Assembly: GCA_035574315.1 (NCBI GenBank)
Contig: DATLYW010000007.1
Location: 1-64,000, forward strand
From: Candidatus Zixiibacteriota bacterium
GTDB taxonomy: Bacteria > Desulfobacterota > Binatia > UBA9968
Length of the DNA: 64,000 nucleotides
Direction: 5' to 3'
In this document: one piece after another, positions 44,716-54,140 of the stretch
Layout of the letters: each line of letters begins with the position of its first letter
Numbering within the stretch: the stretch's first letter is position 1
Position numbers and translations under genes: made by a program
The notes under the pieces: model-generated
Told to the model about the DNA's origin: nothing
The model's input: only the letters and a program-made list of their open reading frames with translations
Database searches by the model: none

Positions 44716-45741
44716 TCAGACCCCGCCGAACCCTTGGTCCTGCGCTTCGGCGAGCAGCCACGGGTCTTTCACCTCGGTCGTCGGCGGCTCGCCGCGGAGA
44801 ACCCGCGCCACCTCGCGCGCGGCATGCGTCTGACAGTCCACGTAGGACTCGTTGGAGTTGGCAGCCGTGTGGCAGGTCACGATCACGTTCGGCAGCGTCA
44901 GGATCTTGTGGTCGGCGGGCAGGGGCTCGGGATCGGTAACGTCCAGGGCCGCGCCGGCGATCTCCCCGGCGACCAGCGCGTCGTAAAGCGCGTCCGTGTC
45001 GACCAGCCCGCCGCGGGCGCAGTTGATCAGGTAGGCGGTGTTCTTCATCGCGCGGAACTGTTCGCGGCCGAACATCCTGCGCGTCTCGTTGGTGAGCGGC
45101 GCATGCAGGCTGACGAAGTCCGAGGTGCGAATCAGCTCCGGCAACGAAACCAGCTTCACCCCGAGATCGACGGCGATCCGGGGATCGAGATAGGGATCGA
45201 CCGCCTGCACGTTGAGCTTCAACCCCTGGGCGCGCGGCGCGACCTGGCGGCCCACGTGTCCCAGCCCCACGATGCCGAGAGTCCGGCCCGCGATACGGTA
45301 AACCGGGCCGCGGTACGCGTGCAGCTCGGCGGTGTGGCGCCGCCACCTGCCCTCGCGCACGTACTGGTTCATGCGCACGATCTTGCGCGAAACCGCGATC
45401 AGCAGCCCGATGGTATGCTCCGCCACCTCGATCGAGTTGCATCCGGCGGCGTTGCAAATGATGATGCCATACTCGGCGGCGGCCTTGAGGTCCATGCGAT
45501 CGACGCCCACGCCGGTCCGGCAGATGACCCTGGTCCGCTTGAGCTGGGCGATCACCTCCCGCGGCAGGGGGACCGAGCCGTGCATGATGATGCCGTCGGC
45601 GTCGCGTCCCATCTCGACGACGTCCGCCTCGCTCACCGGCCGGCGGATCGTCATCTCGGCGTCCGCTTCCGCGAGGATCGGGCGGATCAGGTCCACCGGA
45701 ACATCGTTGCTCCCGAAGTAAACCACGTGATACTTTGCCAT
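44716..45741 (-). CDS. D-2-hydroxyacid dehydrogenase family protein
   Basis: The ATG at 45739-45741 (GGAG upstream) gives 341 residues. The Rossmann motif is GIVGLGHVGRQV. The catalytic arginine is in NCARGGLVD, the glutamate in DVTDPEPLP and the histidine in VTCHTAANSNESYV, so the usual R-E-H triad is present. It reduces a 2-oxoacid or oxidises a 2-hydroxyacid with NAD(P). It lies two bases after the amidohydrolase gene, so the pair probably acts in sequence. Confidence 0.9.
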   Translation of the reverse strand: MAKYHVVYFGSNDVPVDLIRPILAEADAEMTIRRPVSEADVVEMGRDADGIIMHGSVPLPREVIAQLKRTRVICRTGVGVDRMDLKAAAEYGIIICNAAGCNSIEVAEHTIGLLIAVSRKIVRMNQYVREGRWRRHTAELHAYRGPVYRIAGRTLGIVGLGHVGRQVAPRAQGLKLNVQAVDPYLDPRIAVDLGVKLVSLPELIRTSDFVSLHAPLTNETRRMFGREQFRAMKNTAYLINCARGGLVDTDALYDALVAGEIAGAALDVTDPEPLPADHKILTLPNVIVTCHTAANSNESYVDCQTHAAREVARVLRGEPPTTEVKDPWLLAEAQDQGFGGV

Positions 45742-45743
45742 CG

Positions 45744-46877
45744 TCAGGCTCCGAGACCGTACATTTGCGTCGGATTGTCCCACAGGATCTTGCGCCGGGC
45801 CTCGCTGGAGAGCTTGTCGTTGCCGCTGAGCGCTCCAACGGTCTTGTCCGGAAACTTGCCCACGCAATCGCTGTGCGGGTAGTCGGTGGCGATCATCAGG
45901 TAGTCGTCGCCGACGTGCTCGACGAACACCGGCGCCAGCTCCTCGCCCGCCTCGCAGCTCACCCGGCACTGGCGCTTGAAGTAATAGCTCGGCTTTTCCT
46001 TCGTGGTCCGGGCAGACCCGTGGGACTCGTGCTCCCAGTGCTCGTCCATCCGCTCCAGCCAGAACGGCACCCAGCCGCACCCGGATTCGAGGTAGGCGAC
46101 CTTGAGCCTGGGAAACTTCTCGAGCACCCCGTCGGCACAGAAATTCAGGCACGCGAGCATCTGCTCCAGGGGATGGCAGGCAACGTGGCGGCCGAACTCG
46201 CTGTAGCGGTCGGAGCCGGCCTGGGGCAGGACCGTGCGCGCGCCCTCGTGCACGCAGATCGTCACGCCGAGATCGGAAGCGGTCTCGTAGATCGGGTAAT
46301 AGTCCGGGCTGGTGAAGGTGCGGCCGCAGAACTTGTTCGGGCGCCAGAAGATCCCTACCAGGCCGAGCTTCTCGCGCGCGTACTTCAGCTCCGCGACCGC
46401 CCGCGCGGGGTCCTGAAGCGGGATCAGCATGACGCCGTAGAGCCGCTTTCGGTCGTAGTCGCAATACTCCGCCAGCCAGGTGTTGTAGGCACGGCAGATC
46501 GCGGCGCTGAGCTCGGGGTCGATGTCGTCGCGCCACATGATGTAGAGCCCGATCGTCGGAAAAAGAACCGCCGCGTCGACCCCCTCCCGGTCCATGTCGC
46601 GCACGTTGGAGGCCGGGTCGAACTTGCTGGCGTAGGCATCGGCGAAGGTCTCGCGCCAGCTCCTGGACCCGGAAAAGATGTAGCCGTAGTCCTGCATCAC
46701 GCGCCCGGGCCGGAGCGCGGAGTCCGAGACCGGCTTGCCGTCCACCTCGCGCACCGTCTGGTTTGGCCCCGCGAGGCGCACGCGGTGCCTGAACCGCTCG
46801 GGTAGATATCGCTGATAGAGATCGGACGGCTCCAGCACGTGTCGGTCCGCGTCGATCACCTTGAATCCGTCTTTCAT
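45744..46877 (-). CDS. amidohydrolase_2 family protein
   Basis: The ATG at 46875-46877 (GGAAGGAG before it) gives 377 residues. Motifs: VIDADRHVLEPSD, ICVHEGA, YLESGCGWVPFWLERMDEHW and ATDYPHSDC. Of the four paralogues here it is closest in layout to the one at 6578. It forms a two-gene operon with the following 2-hydroxyacid dehydrogenase. Confidence 0.87.
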   Translation of the reverse strand: MKDGFKVIDADRHVLEPSDLYQRYLPERFRHRVRLAGPNQTVREVDGKPVSDSALRPGRVMQDYGYIFSGSRSWRETFADAYASKFDPASNVRDMDREGVDAAVLFPTIGLYIMWRDDIDPELSAAICRAYNTWLAEYCDYDRKRLYGVMLIPLQDPARAVAELKYAREKLGLVGIFWRPNKFCGRTFTSPDYYPIYETASDLGVTICVHEGARTVLPQAGSDRYSEFGRHVACHPLEQMLACLNFCADGVLEKFPRLKVAYLESGCGWVPFWLERMDEHWEHESHGSARTTKEKPSYYFKRQCRVSCEAGEELAPVFVEHVGDDYLMIATDYPHSDCVGKFPDKTVGALSGNDKLSSEARRKILWDNPTQMYGLGA

Positions 46878-46910
46878 GGGGCTCTCCTTCCCTCGATCGG
46901 TTTCTGCCCA

Positions 46911-46940
46911 CAAATAGGATGAAACGAGAAGCTGCGTCAA
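46911..46940 (-). promoter_or_regulatory. sigma70-type promoter for the amidohydrolase/dehydrogenase operon
   Basis: On the minus strand TTGACG (46935-46940), 18 bp, TATTTG (46911-46916), about 35 bp before the ATG. Confidence 0.45.
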
Positions 46941-47000
46941 GCGTCGGCCGCATCGATCGCCGACGCGCCTCTATGGTGATCGCGAAAGCGTTTCGCTAGA

Positions 47001-49178
47001 ATGCAGCCCGTGAGCGGACCTCGCATCCTTCAACCGGGAAAAAACTGCTGGAAGACCGCCCGCTCCTCGCGGCTCAAGTTTCTCATCGACGGCGCGGCGT
47101 ACTTCGCCTTCCTCGCCGATACGCTGGCGCAGGCGCGCGAATCGATCCTGCTGATGGGGTGGGACTTCGACAGCCGCATCCGCTTGAAGCCCCGGTCCGG
47201 AAAACCCGCGGAAGCCGCGGCCGAGCTCGGCGCCTTTCTGAACTCGCTCGCCGGCCGCCGCCGCCAGTTGCACGTGCACATCCTGGTCTGGGACTTCGCG
47301 ATGATCTTCGCGCTCGATCGCGAGCCGGTTCCCTTCTTCGGCACCGGCTGGCGGCGCCATCCCCGCGTTCATTACCATCAGGACGGGAGTCACCCCGTCG
47401 GCGCATCGCATCACGAGAAGATCGTGGTGGTCGACGACGCGGTGGCGTTCGTCGGCGGGCTCGATCTCGCCAAAGGGCGCTGGGACACCCCGGAGCACCG
47501 CCCCGTCGAGCCGGGGCGCGCGGAGTTCAACGGCGCGCCGCTGCCGCCGCACCACGACGTGCAGCTCGCCGTCGAAGGCGAGATCGCCGCGGCGCTCGGC
47601 GAGCTGGTGCGAAGCCGATGGCTGCGCGCGACCGGGGAGCGGCTCCGCGCCCCTTCCCCGGCCTCGAACCGTTGGCCGCCCGGAGAAACTCCCGACATCC
47701 AGGACATCGAGATCGCGATCGCGCGCACCGAACCGCCCTATCTCGGCTCCCGCGGCACGCGGGAGATCGAGCAGCTCCATCGCGACGCGATCGCCGCGGC
47801 GCGCCGCCTCATCTACATCGAGAACCAGTACCTGAGCTCCGCGGCCGTCGGCGAGGCGCTGGCGAAACGGCTGCAGGACCCGCGCGGACCGGAAATCGTG
47901 ATCGTGGTTTCCTGCTCCAGCCACGGCTGGCTGGAGGCGGCTACGATGGACGTGCTGCGGGCGCGACTGCTCAGGCGGCTGCGCGAGGCCGATCGCCACG
48001 GCCGGCTGCGCGTCTACTGTCCCACCGTGGCGGGTCTGGACGAGGCCTGCCTTTCGGTCCACTCGAAGCTCATGATCGTCGACGACGACTTCGTGCGGAT
48101 CGGCTCCGCGAACATCAGCAACCGCTCGATGGGGCTGGACTCCGAATGCGACCTCGCTTTCGAGGCCGGCGGCAGGGAAGAGGTGCGGCGGGCGATCGCG
48201 GACTTCCGCGACCGGCTCGTCGCCGAGCACCTGGGGGTTCCGGTCGAGAGGCTGCGCAGGGCGCGATCCGACGCGCAATCCCTGATCCGGGCCGTCGAGG
48301 CGCTGAACGGCCAGCCCGGCCGCCGCCTCGAGACCGTCGGCGGCGAAGTTCCACAGTGGCTGGAGCCGGTGATTCCCGAGACCGCCATCATCGACCCGGA
48401 GCTTCCGGTGGCTCCCGAAAAGCTCATCGCCGAATTCGTCTCGTTCGAGGAGCGCCGTCCCCGCGGGGCTTTGATGCGCGGCGCGGCGCTCCTGGCCGCT
48501 CTCGTGGCCGCAGCGGCGCTCTGGCGCTGGACGGGTCTCGTTCAATGGGTGGCGCTCGACGCGGTTTTCGAATGGGAAGCGTGGCTGCGCGGAACCGGAG
48601 CCGCTCCGCTGTGGGTCTTCGCAGGCTACCTGCTCGGAGGTCTGGCCGGCGTTCCGGTGACGCTCCTGATCGTCGCGGCCGCGTTCGTGCTGGATTTCGC
48701 CCCGGCGTTGCTATGGTCGCTTGCGGGAAGCGTCGGGAGCGCCGCGCTCGTGTACGGAGTCGGACACGTTCTCGGCCGCAAGACGGTCGCACGGTTCGCC
48801 GGGCGCCGCCTGAACCGGGTCAATCGCGTGATCGCGCGCCACGGCGTTCTCGCGGTCGCCGCCATCCGGCTGGTTCCTCTCGCTCCCTACTCTCTGGTCA
48901 ATCTCGCCGCCGGCGCCGTTCGCGTCCCGTTTCGGCACTTTATCCTCGGCACCGCGCTCGGCATGGCCCCGGGCATCCTGGGTCTGACGTTCTTCGGCCG
49001 GGAGCTGGAGCTCATGCTGCGGGAACCGAACGAAGGGACCCTGCTTCTGCTTGTCGCCGTCGTCGCGCTCCTGCTCGGCTCGGTCAGATCCCTGCGGCGC
49101 TGGTTCGAGGTCAAGTACGCTCCCGGCGTGCGCGGGGCGGCGAACGGGCCAACTCGGGAGGAGCGCCGGGCGGCCTGA
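47001..49178 (+). CDS. phospholipase D/cardiolipin synthase-like protein fused to a VTT (DedA-like) membrane domain
   Basis: This 725-residue protein has two HKD motifs, HHEKIVVVDD at about 138 and HSKLMIVDDDFVRIGSANIS at about 353, followed by a C-terminal membrane domain (from about 490) with GRKTVARFAGRR and VPLAPYSLVNLAAGAV of VTT/SNARE-associated proteins. PLD halves of this type make cardiolipin or hydrolyse phospholipids, and VTT proteins move lipids between leaflets. A TAGAAT box overlaps the ATG, so the GTG at 47010 may be the true start. An EEP-family gene follows 19 bp later, like E. coli ybhP next to clsB. Confidence 0.88.
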   Translation: MQPVSGPRILQPGKNCWKTARSSRLKFLIDGAAYFAFLADTLAQARESILLMGWDFDSRIRLKPRSGKPAEAAAELGAFLNSLAGRRRQLHVHILVWDFAMIFALDREPVPFFGTGWRRHPRVHYHQDGSHPVGASHHEKIVVVDDAVAFVGGLDLAKGRWDTPEHRPVEPGRAEFNGAPLPPHHDVQLAVEGEIAAALGELVRSRWLRATGERLRAPSPASNRWPPGETPDIQDIEIAIARTEPPYLGSRGTREIEQLHRDAIAAARRLIYIENQYLSSAAVGEALAKRLQDPRGPEIVIVVSCSSHGWLEAATMDVLRARLLRRLREADRHGRLRVYCPTVAGLDEACLSVHSKLMIVDDDFVRIGSANISNRSMGLDSECDLAFEAGGREEVRRAIADFRDRLVAEHLGVPVERLRRARSDAQSLIRAVEALNGQPGRRLETVGGEVPQWLEPVIPETAIIDPELPVAPEKLIAEFVSFEERRPRGALMRGAALLAALVAAAALWRWTGLVQWVALDAVFEWEAWLRGTGAAPLWVFAGYLLGGLAGVPVTLLIVAAAFVLDFAPALLWSLAGSVGSAALVYGVGHVLGRKTVARFAGRRLNRVNRVIARHGVLAVAAIRLVPLAPYSLVNLAAGAVRVPFRHFILGTALGMAPGILGLTFFGRELELMLREPNEGTLLLLVAVVALLLGSVRSLRRWFEVKYAPGVRGAANGPTREERRAA

Positions 49179-49197
49179 TCGGCGGCCGGACGATCTC

Positions 49198-49911
49198 ATG
49201 CCGCTGCCGGTGCTTTCGTATAACATCCACGAATGCGTCGGCCGGGACCGCCGTCGCGATCCCGCGCGCATCGCCGAGGTGATCCGGCAGAGTGGCGCGG
49301 AAGTCGTCGGCTTGCAGGAGGTCCACTCCGAGCACAACGGACGGAACGAACTGCACCAGATGAACTACCTCGCGGAAGCCACCGGCCTCCAGGCGATCCC
49401 GGGACCTTCGGTCGAGCGGCGCAACGGCCACTACGGCAACGCCCTGCTCACGAAGCACAGGGTGTTGAGCTTCCAGCGAATCGACCTGAGCGTTCCGGGG
49501 CGGGAGCCGCGCGGCGCCATCGACGCCGACCTCGAGATCGGCGGCGAGCCGGTGCGTTTCGTCGTCACGCACCTCGGCCTCAACCCGGCCGAGCGGCGCT
49601 GCCAGGTGCAAAAGCTCCTGGCGGCGCTCTCCCGCGAGCGCGCCCGGACCGTCGTGCTGTTGAGCGACTTCAACGAGTGGCTGCCGATCGGTCGCTCGCT
49701 CCGCTGGCTTCACGCCCGACTGGGGAAGACGAGCCCCCTCTGCACCTTTCCCGCCCGCTTTCCGATCCTCCCGCTCGACCGGATCTGGGTCTGCCCGTCG
49801 TCCGCGCTGCTCGATCTCTCGATCTTCGACTCGCCCCTCGCCCGCATCGCCTCCGATCACCTGCCGTTGAAGGCGCGCGTCAGGATCGCCGAAGCGCACC
49901 CGGCGCCCTGA
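49198..49911 (+). CDS. endonuclease/exonuclease/phosphatase (EEP) family protein, YbhP-like
   Basis: The ATG at 49198 gives 237 residues starting MPLPVLSYNIHECVGRDRRR. The metal-binding glutamate is in VVGLQEVHS, the catalytic histidine region in VVTHLGLN, the asparagine in LLSDFNEW and the final SDHLPL. Together these make an intact EEP site. Its place behind a cardiolipin synthase-like gene suggests a phosphodiesterase acting on lipids or on products of that enzyme. Confidence 0.87.
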   Translation: MPLPVLSYNIHECVGRDRRRDPARIAEVIRQSGAEVVGLQEVHSEHNGRNELHQMNYLAEATGLQAIPGPSVERRNGHYGNALLTKHRVLSFQRIDLSVPGREPRGAIDADLEIGGEPVRFVVTHLGLNPAERRCQVQKLLAALSRERARTVVLLSDFNEWLPIGRSLRWLHARLGKTSPLCTFPARFPILPLDRIWVCPSSALLDLSIFDSPLARIASDHLPLKARVRIAEAHPAP

Positions 49912-50067
49912 GACCTTCGGCCGCCGGGTCATCGTCGCCGGGGCCGTGGCTCTCCAGGCAGCGATCGACCAGGACTTCGCCCCCCGGTCGAAGAATCGAA
50001 ACCGGCGCCGCCCTTCCCTCCCTGCTTCAGCTCCGCTAGATTCGGTCCAAACCCGACGGGAGGTCTT

Positions 50068-50481
50068 ATGGATATCATCGCTGCGCAGGATTTCCTGAAG
50101 GTTAACCATCACGGCGTGCTCGTGGCGCGACGGCGCGACGGCTCGCTGCAGATGACCCTCGTCTCGCCGGCGATCGCGCGCGACGGCCGCATCCTCATCA
50201 CCGCGCGCCGGTCGACCTACAAGGTCAAGAACATCCGGCGCAATCCTCAGGTCTCGCTGCTGGTCTTCGGCGAAAAGTTCCACGGCTCGAATTACATCCA
50301 GATCGACGGCGAGGCCGAGATCGTCGAGCACCCGCAGGCCATGGAGCTCGTCATGGACTGGCATCGCCAGATCCGCGGCGAGCCCGAAAGCTGGGACGCC
50401 GTGCGGGAAAAGACCCGCGCCGAGGGCCGCATCGCCATTCTCGTCGCGATCCGCCGAGCGGGCCCGCAAAACAGAGGTTGA
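50068..50481 (+). CDS. PPOX-class (pyridoxamine 5'-phosphate oxidase-like) protein, possibly F420-dependent
   Basis: This 137-residue split-barrel protein has LKVNHHGVLVARRRDGSLQM at the start and the characteristic STYKVKNIRRNPQVSLLVF. These are usual in TIGR03618-type F420 or FMN-binding reductases. The start follows GGGAGG. The flavin cofactor and substrate cannot be told. Confidence 0.82.
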   Translation: MDIIAAQDFLKVNHHGVLVARRRDGSLQMTLVSPAIARDGRILITARRSTYKVKNIRRNPQVSLLVFGEKFHGSNYIQIDGEAEIVEHPQAMELVMDWHRQIRGEPESWDAVREKTRAEGRIAILVAIRRAGPQNRG

Positions 50482-50570
50482 GCGGGCGCCGGTCTTTCTC
50501 ATCGCCGGGCGATCGGATAGATTGGACCGGTTTCCGGAAACCGATCGATCGAGGTCCGCCCGCGCTGGCC

Positions 50571-51419
50571 GTGCAAATCAGAGTCGATTCCCGACAGCTG
50601 CTCAGGACCTTGCGCGCGGTGATCGGCGAGCGCAACCTGTTTCGCGCCGAGCGCCACCTGCGCGCGGTGGAAGATTTCATCGAGTCCGAGCTGAAAGCCT
50701 GCGGGCTGCGCGTCGAGAGCGATTTCTTCTCCTACCGGGGCCGGAGCTTCCGCAACGTGATCGGCCGCCGCGAGGGGCGCCCGGGGTCTCCGCTGGTCAT
50801 CGTCGGCGCGCATTTCGACACGGTCGAAGGAACGCCGGGCGCCGACGACAACGCCAGCGGCGTCGCCGTGCTCCTTGAGGTCGCGCGCGTCCTCGGGCGG
50901 GAGGCCGGAGGACCCGAGCTGCTCTTCTGCGCGTTCAACCTCGAGGAGCTGAACATGATCGGCAGCACCCACATGGCGCGGCGCCTCAAGCGGGCGGGGG
51001 TCAAGGTCGACGCGATGATCTCGCTGGAGATGGTGGGCTACACCGACTCGCGGGCGGGCAGCCAGAAGTATCCGCCGGGCCTGAGCTGGTTCTATCCCGA
51101 CCGGGGCGATTTCATCGGGCTGGTGGCGAACTGGAGCTCGGCCGGATTGCTGCGCAAGGTCGCGCGGGAAATGCGCCGGATTCGAGGCCTCCCGGTGGAG
51201 ACCCTCTCGGTTCCCGGAACCGGCGGGCTGCTTCCGGCGGTGCGCCTGAGCGACCATTCGCCTTTCTGGGACCTCGGCTATCCCGCGTTGCTCGTCACGG
51301 ACACCTCGTTTTACCGCAACCCCCACTATCACGCCGCCAGCGACACGCTCGAAACCCTGGACCTCGACTTCATGGCGCGCGTCGCGGAAGCGATCGCCGG
51401 CGCGCTGCGCCGATTCTAG
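50571..51419 (+). CDS. M28 family zinc aminopeptidase-like protein
   Basis: The GTG at 50571 is chosen because the domain begins there. A TTG at 50478, overlapping the preceding stop, would add 31 atypical residues. Zinc ligands are visible: His in GAHFDTVEGTPGADDNASG (H81), Asp 92, the Glu pair in FNLEELNMIGS and the final His in RNPHYHAASDT. No signal peptide is seen with this start, so it may be cytoplasmic. It cleaves small peptides or a related amide. Confidence 0.8.
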   Translation: MQIRVDSRQLLRTLRAVIGERNLFRAERHLRAVEDFIESELKACGLRVESDFFSYRGRSFRNVIGRREGRPGSPLVIVGAHFDTVEGTPGADDNASGVAVLLEVARVLGREAGGPELLFCAFNLEELNMIGSTHMARRLKRAGVKVDAMISLEMVGYTDSRAGSQKYPPGLSWFYPDRGDFIGLVANWSSAGLLRKVAREMRRIRGLPVETLSVPGTGGLLPAVRLSDHSPFWDLGYPALLVTDTSFYRNPHYHAASDTLETLDLDFMARVAEAIAGALRRF

Positions 51420-51452
51420 CCGCCGCAGCGCGTCGGAGCGCCCCGGGCGAGT

Positions 51453-51480
51453 TGACGCACACGGCGGCCGGTGTTAACAA
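51453..51480 (+). promoter_or_regulatory. sigma70-type promoter for the cupin gene
   Basis: TTGACG (51453-51458), 16 bp, TTAACA (51475-51480), with the ATG at 51545. Confidence 0.45.
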
Positions 51481-51544
51481 GGGCTGGTCTTCGGCCGAAC
51501 CCCGCGGCCGGCTCGCGCGCCGCGGCGAATCACGGAGAACGTTC

Positions 51545-52654
51545 ATGAAGGGCCCTTCACTGTACGAGAAAACCGCCTACGTCCGCTGGATCAGGGACCA
51601 GGGGATCCCGATCCATGAAGGATTCGGCGTCGAGGATGTCCGCGACCTCGCGGTCGCGCCCTGGAGCCGCATCGGCGGGAACGCCGCCTTCGTCCAGCTC
51701 CGCGGGATGCAGGGAATCACGGCGATGTACATCGCCGAGATCCCGCCGGGCGGCGCGTTGAAGCCCGAACGCCACCTCTACGAAAAGGTCGTCTGCATTC
51801 TTCAGGGAAACGGCGCCACCGAAGTCCTGGACGATCGCGGCCGCAAGCGGACCTTCGAGTGGGGCCCCTGGAGCCTGTTTGCGCCTCCGCTGAACAGCTC
51901 GCACCGGATGCTGAACGGCGGCCGCGAGCCGGTCCGGTTTCTGGCGGTGACCAACGCCCCGTTGATCTTCGACATCTACCGCAACGTCGATTTCATCTTC
52001 AATTGCCCTTACGCCTTTTCCGACCGTTACCTCGGCGAGGAAGATTATTTCACGGTCGGGAAGAAGCGCTACCCTTATGGCCTGATCAACATCTGGGAGA
52101 CGAACTTCATCGCCGACGTCAAATCGGCCGCCCTCGAAGCGCTCGAAGCCAAGGGCTCCGGACTGCGGCTGAGCCAGTTCGAGATGTCGGGCAACGCCCT
52201 GATCGGCCACCTGGGCGAATGGCCGGTCGGCCGGTACCACAAGGCGCATTACCACGGCCCCGGCGCGATCATCGTGGGGCTGCAGTCCGAAGGGTACGTG
52301 CTGTTGTGGTCCAAGGAGCTCGGAATCCGGCCCTACCGGAGCGGGCACGGGGACAAAGTGGTCGAGCTCCGATGGCGCGAGGGAAGCGTCTACTGTCCGC
52401 CGGCGAACTGGTTTCACCAGCACTTCAACACCGGCAAGGAGCCGGCGCGCCACCTGGCGGTTCGCTACGGCAGCCGGCTGTATCCTCTCGGTTTCAAGGT
52501 CGCCCAGCAGCGGGCTGACGACGACGTATTCATCTCCGTCGAGGAAGGAGGCAACCTGATCGAATACGCGCTCGAGGATCCCGAGATCCGCGCCCGCTAC
52601 GAAGCGGCCCTGAGGCGAAACGGTGTAACCTCGCAAATGCCGGCAGTCGCCTGA
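51545..52654 (+). CDS. bicupin-type protein, possible oxygenase
   Basis: The ATG at 51545 follows GGAG and gives 369 residues. The first cupin region is around KPERHLYEKVVCILQGNGAT and the second around GRYHKAHYHGPGAIIVGLQS with HxH-type residues, then VYCPPANWFHQHFNTG. It resembles ring-cleaving or gentisate-like cupins in layout, but no exact family was recognised. Iron-dependent oxidation of an aromatic acid would fit the window's theme. Confidence 0.72.
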   Translation: MKGPSLYEKTAYVRWIRDQGIPIHEGFGVEDVRDLAVAPWSRIGGNAAFVQLRGMQGITAMYIAEIPPGGALKPERHLYEKVVCILQGNGATEVLDDRGRKRTFEWGPWSLFAPPLNSSHRMLNGGREPVRFLAVTNAPLIFDIYRNVDFIFNCPYAFSDRYLGEEDYFTVGKKRYPYGLINIWETNFIADVKSAALEALEAKGSGLRLSQFEMSGNALIGHLGEWPVGRYHKAHYHGPGAIIVGLQSEGYVLLWSKELGIRPYRSGHGDKVVELRWREGSVYCPPANWFHQHFNTGKEPARHLAVRYGSRLYPLGFKVAQQRADDDVFISVEEGGNLIEYALEDPEIRARYEAALRRNGVTSQMPAVA

Positions 52655-52768
52655 CGCCGCGCGCGCAAAAACGCCGGCTCGAGGTCATCGAAGCGGCGCA
52701 TCGCCGGTAAAGGCGCGCCGTCGAGCAACCGCGGGCTGCGTTTCGGGCTCAAACCCCCTTTCGATTCG

Positions 52769-53446
52769 ATGATCTATCCCGGATGCCTGGCGCTGGCCCT
52801 GGTTCTCCTCCTGCTGCTCCTCGTCCCGTTTTTCTTCGCGCAGTTCATGCTCGCCGCGCTGACCAAGCTCGGGCTCAGCCCGGGAGCAGCCCTGGCCATT
52901 CTGCTCGGGGTCATCCTCGGGAGCGGCGTCAACATTCCGATCAAACGCTTCCACCGGGACGAAGAGATCCTCGTCGACCCGTTCGTGATGTTCGGGTTCA
53001 GCCGACTCTTCTCGCTGCCGCTGCGCCGCCGCCGCTACATGACGCTCGCCGTCAACGTCGGCGGCTGCGTGATCCCGTCGCTCCTGGCGATCTACGAATG
53101 CCTGCTGGTCGCTCAGCGGGGAGCCGGCGATCTCACGATCCTCGCCGCCGTGACGCTCGCCGACGTCGCGGTTTGCTATAGCCTCGCCCGCCCGGTGCCG
53201 CGGCTCGGCATCACCATCCCCGCGCTCCTTCCGCCGCTGGTCGCCGCGAGCCTGAGTCTCGTCCTGATCCCCGATTTCGCGCCGCCGGTGGCTTTCGTCG
53301 CCGGCGTGCTCGGACCGCTGATCGGCGCCGACCTGATGCATCTCAAAGAGATCGTAAGGATCGCTCCCGTGACCGCGAGCATCGGCGGCGCCGGAACGTT
53401 CGACGGGATCATTCTGTCGGGCCTCGCCGCCGCCCTGCTCGCGTAG
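52769..53446 (+). CDS. DUF1614 family membrane protein
   Basis: This 225-residue protein has about six hydrophobic segments. SGVNIPIKRFHRDEE after the second helix and GADLMHLKEIVRIAPVTASI near the end are DUF1614 marks. The function of the family is unknown. It follows the cupin gene by 114 bp on the same strand. Confidence 0.8.
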   Translation: MIYPGCLALALVLLLLLLVPFFFAQFMLAALTKLGLSPGAALAILLGVILGSGVNIPIKRFHRDEEILVDPFVMFGFSRLFSLPLRRRRYMTLAVNVGGCVIPSLLAIYECLLVAQRGAGDLTILAAVTLADVAVCYSLARPVPRLGITIPALLPPLVAASLSLVLIPDFAPPVAFVAGVLGPLIGADLMHLKEIVRIAPVTASIGGAGTFDGIILSGLAAALLA

Positions 53447-53464
53447 CGGGCGGCCTGCAGCCGT

Positions 53465-54010
53465 TCAACCGCTCCCGGGCCAGCGCCGCGGAGCGAGGCC
53501 GACGGCTCCGAACGCGGGGAGGCGGGAGCAGCGGTGCGGAAACCGGCAAAGCAGATCCCGGCCCATGCGCAGAGCGGCTTCTTTTCCCTGGTAGTAGCCC
53601 GCAATCCGCGCCAGCGGCCGATAGCCCATCCGCCGGTAGAAACGCTGCGCGCTCCGGTTGCCCGCGCGCACTTCCAGCGCCACGCTCACGATTCCGGCGG
53701 TCACGGCGCACTGCTCGAGCCAGCGGACGAGCCTCCGGCCGAGACCCGCCCGCCGATGCCCCGGCGCCACGGCGAGAAGGTCGAGGTGGGCGGTGTCGTC
53801 GCCGTAGCGCATGATCGCGAATCCGACGATCCGGCCGCCCGCGCAAGCGACCACCACGTTGGCATTCGGCGCGCGGATGCTCGCGGCCACCCGCTCCGGC
53901 GTCCAGCGCCAGCGCAGTCCGTGCTCGATCAGGTCCCGCGACAGCACGGCGATCGCGGCTGCCTCGCCCGGCCGTGCCAGGCGAAGCTGCGGCTCAGAAG
54001 AAGCATCCAC
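53465..54010 (-). CDS. GNAT family N-acetyltransferase (RimI-like)
   Basis: A GTG at 54008-54010 lies nine bases after GGAGGAG and gives 181 residues. The acetyl-CoA loop is LAVAPGHRRAGLGRRLV and the later VRAGNRSAQRFYRRMGY is the typical GNAT end block. It is probably a protein or small-molecule acetyltransferase. It faces the plus-strand DUF1614 gene convergently. Confidence 0.82.
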   Translation of the reverse strand: MDASSEPQLRLARPGEAAAIAVLSRDLIEHGLRWRWTPERVAASIRAPNANVVVACAGGRIVGFAIMRYGDDTAHLDLLAVAPGHRRAGLGRRLVRWLEQCAVTAGIVSVALEVRAGNRSAQRFYRRMGYRPLARIAGYYQGKEAALRMGRDLLCRFPHRCSRLPAFGAVGLAPRRWPGSG

Positions 54011-54140
54011 GCGAGCGGCTCCTCCGCAACCCTTGTACCGCCAAGCGGTCGCGGCAGCAAGGCTCCGTTCGCGGGTTGTCGGGCGGCGGCGGAGACGGCA
54101 AGATGGGGAGAGCGCGCCCAACTCGAGACGCAGCAAGGCC

